Assembly (NCBI GenBank): GCA_963575745.1
Contig: CAUYUJ010008091.1
Coordinates: 372,674-436,673 of the forward strand
DNA: 64,000 bases
Reading direction: 5' to 3'
DNA from: Prorocentrum cordatum
Taxonomy: Eukaryota > Sar > Dinophyceae > Prorocentrales > Prorocentraceae
Shown: one piece after another, positions 62,275 to 64,000 of the stretch
How positions within the stretch are numbered: position 1 is the stretch's first letter
Layout: every line of letters starts with the position of its first letter
The notes under the pieces: generated by a model
Seen by the model: only the letters and a program-made list of their open reading frames with translations
Database searches by the model: none
What the model was told of the DNA's origin: nothing
Position numbers and translations under genes: made by a program

Positions 62275-63090
62275 GCGTTTCGACGCGGATCCCTCAGTGA
62301 CGACGAGAGGCCTCCGGGAGCCCCAGAGACGACGAAGAGCGCGAGGGAGGACCGCCGCTGTCGCGACCCTCCTCCGAAGTGTGCTGATCAACTTGGCAGG
62401 GCGAGGGTTGCGGTCGAAACGCTGTCGTCAGGAACCCTACATAAGGAACGAGGCCTCATTTTCCATACATGAAACTTCGATTCCCCATATCAGACCTACG
62501 GAAAAACTCTAGGGCACATTGCAAAGCAATGAATGAACACTGAACGCCTCCCCAACGAAAAGGGCTCCCTCTTCAGCGGCCCGACTGCACAGTCGGGAAC
62601 ATTCGCTCAGCGTGTGGCCACAGCGGCCACGGCGACACGCTGTGCCCTGCAAGCGGACAGCGTGCCGCCCACGGCGTGTCGCTCCGCCTCGCGGGGCGGG
62701 AGGTCTCGGGGTCGGGGCACTGGCCGCCTGCGCACTGGGGACGTGGACAGCGCGTCGCGCCGCAGCGCGGTGGGCCGGCGTGGGAGGAGAAGGAGGAAGA
62801 GTAGGAGGAGGAGGAGGAGGAGAGGGAGGAGGAGGAGGAGGAGGAGGAGGAGGAGGAGGAGGAGGAAATGTGCAGGGGCGGCGCGACACGCGGAGCCAAA
62901 CTCCCCGACCGCATCCGCCTCCGCGGGTCCACAAAACGGCCTCGGGACCCGCCCAGACGACGCCCCTCCAGAACCAGGCCCGCGGCCCCCCCGCGGATCC
63001 CAGCACGCCCCCCCAAAGAAGGGGGCCCCGCGGAGCCCCCGGGGAGGCGCCCTGGAAGCCCTCTGGCAGGGCTCGCGCCGAGGACAAACA
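62275..63090. other. Unassigned sequence with a GGA tract
   Basis: GGA microsatellite at 62795-62870. GACACGCTGTGCCCTGCAAGC at 62633 resembles 49155. No gene is recognised. Confidence 0.4.
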
Positions 63091-63093
63091 GAA

Positions 63094-63260
63094 ACCTGAG
63101 ATCTTGGCGTCGCATCGTTCACCACGGGCGATTGTGCCCAGTCGGCCCCGGGACCATCACGGATCAACACGGCTTGAACCATGCAGCAGAGAGAAGCGAT
63201 CTAGGGCTCCAGTCGTGATTTTTCGATATGTTGTAATATGTTCGTGACGTCGGATCTCAA
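63094..63260. mobile_element. CCCTGAGATC foldback, copy 3
   Basis: ACCTGAGATCTTGGCGTCGC, GGGACCATCACGGATCAA, CCAGTCGTGATTTTTCG and GACGTCGGATCTCA as in 47753-47925. Confidence 0.8.
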
Positions 63261-63439
63261 TGTCTGGCAAGGTACCGAAGGCTAAAACAACAACACAAGC
63301 AGCCCCAGGTCGGTCTGCCCAAGAGCACCCCCAAAGTGAAGCCTCAGCTTCGCAACGGCCCAAAGACGCCTAGGCCCCAGACACCCAGGGAGCCCTCACA
63401 AGAGCCCAAAAGAGGCCCTCATGCGCTCACAAGACTCGA

Positions 63440-63572
63440 AGAAGCCGCCTCCTCATCCTCCTCCTCCTCCTCCTCCTCCTCCTCCTCCTCCTCCTCCTCC
63501 TCCTCCTGCTCCTGCTCCAGCCTCCTCCTCCTCCTTCTTCTTCTTCTCCTCTTCCTCCACCTCCTCCTCCTC

Positions 63573-63606
<34 letters not shown>

Positions 63607-63944
63607 TCCCCTCCCTCTTGCCCCTTTCCACCACGTTCGCCTTTTTCTACCTCCAAAGGCCTTCTCCTCCTCTCCTCCTTCACTCCTCTCCTCCTCTCCT
63701 CGTCCGTCATCATCATCAGCATCATCATCATCATCACAGCATCATCCACATCATCATCACGTCTTCGTCATCATCATCAGCACCATCCTCCTCTCCTCCT
63801 CCTCATCATCATCATTATCATCATCAGCATCAGCATCATCATCATCAGCAGCAGCATCATCATCAGCATCAGCAGCATTACCCTCATTATCATCATCAGC
63901 AGCATCATCAACCTCATCATCATGATGGTCACATTCATCCTCAG

Positions 63945-63997
<53 letters not shown>

Positions 63998-64000
63998 CCA
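63440..64000. repeat. CCT microsatellite followed by CAT microsatellite to the window edge
   Basis: CCT (63450-63700, with CTTCTT and a C-run) then CAT with CAGCAG (63705-64000). Confidence 0.95.

Overview
The window is nuclear DNA of a eukaryote, and the evidence points to a dinoflagellate. A chain of nine small minus-strand exons, in correct order and reading phase, encodes a coiled-coil protein of a type I know as recurrent in dinoflagellate gene sets. Its introns mostly begin with GC or GA instead of GT and end in AG followed by G, a dinoflagellate trait. The DNA is GC-rich, crowded with simple repeats and small inverted-repeat elements, and has about 1.6% recognisable coding sequence in the main gene. 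I cannot name the species; a GC-rich dinoflagellate such as Prorocentrum is a guess. A 100-base N run (35698-35797) shows this is a scaffold.

Layout. Positions 1-1738 are a tetranucleotide satellite. From about 60.6 kb down to 2.6 kb (minus strand) runs the split coiled-coil gene: exons at 60612-60543, 54406-54251, 48566-48396, 30086-30024, 29872-29802, 27503-27322, 10036-9981, 7674-7618 and 2711 to 2634 or 2613. Both gene ends appear to lie outside the window. Two other minus-strand genes or fragments lie inside its introns: a plastid-lipid-associated (PAP/fibrillin) domain at about 17.4-18.55 kb and the C-terminal catalytic half of a PARP-type ADP-ribosyltransferase at 34.7-35.3 kb. A decayed plus-strand gag-like ORF is at 5.3-6.0 kb and an unassigned plus-strand ORF follows the N gap.

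Most of the rest is repeats. There are at least a dozen families of short (110-320 bp) non-autonomous inverted-repeat elements, several with perfect target-site duplications (TSDs). There are long satellites (74-bp unit at 3.4-4.5 kb, 12-bp unit at 39.2-42.6 kb, GCATT/GCATTT at 44.9-45.3 kb) and many CCT/GGA, CAT, GAC, GA and TA microsatellites. Several microsatellites appear to have grown inside the inverted-repeat elements.

The most interesting biology is intron birth. One inverted-repeat element (34933-35137) sits inside the PARP reading frame with a 5-bp TSD (GGCGG on the coding strand). The element begins with T and ends with A, so a target that starts and ends with G supplies the missing G of a GT donor and of an AG acceptor. 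Splicing it out restores the frame with one added glycine codon. Several other families in the window share the T...A ends and 5-bp TSD, so they could in principle make introns the same way. Three nested insertions can be checked against empty-site relatives of the host repeats in the same window.
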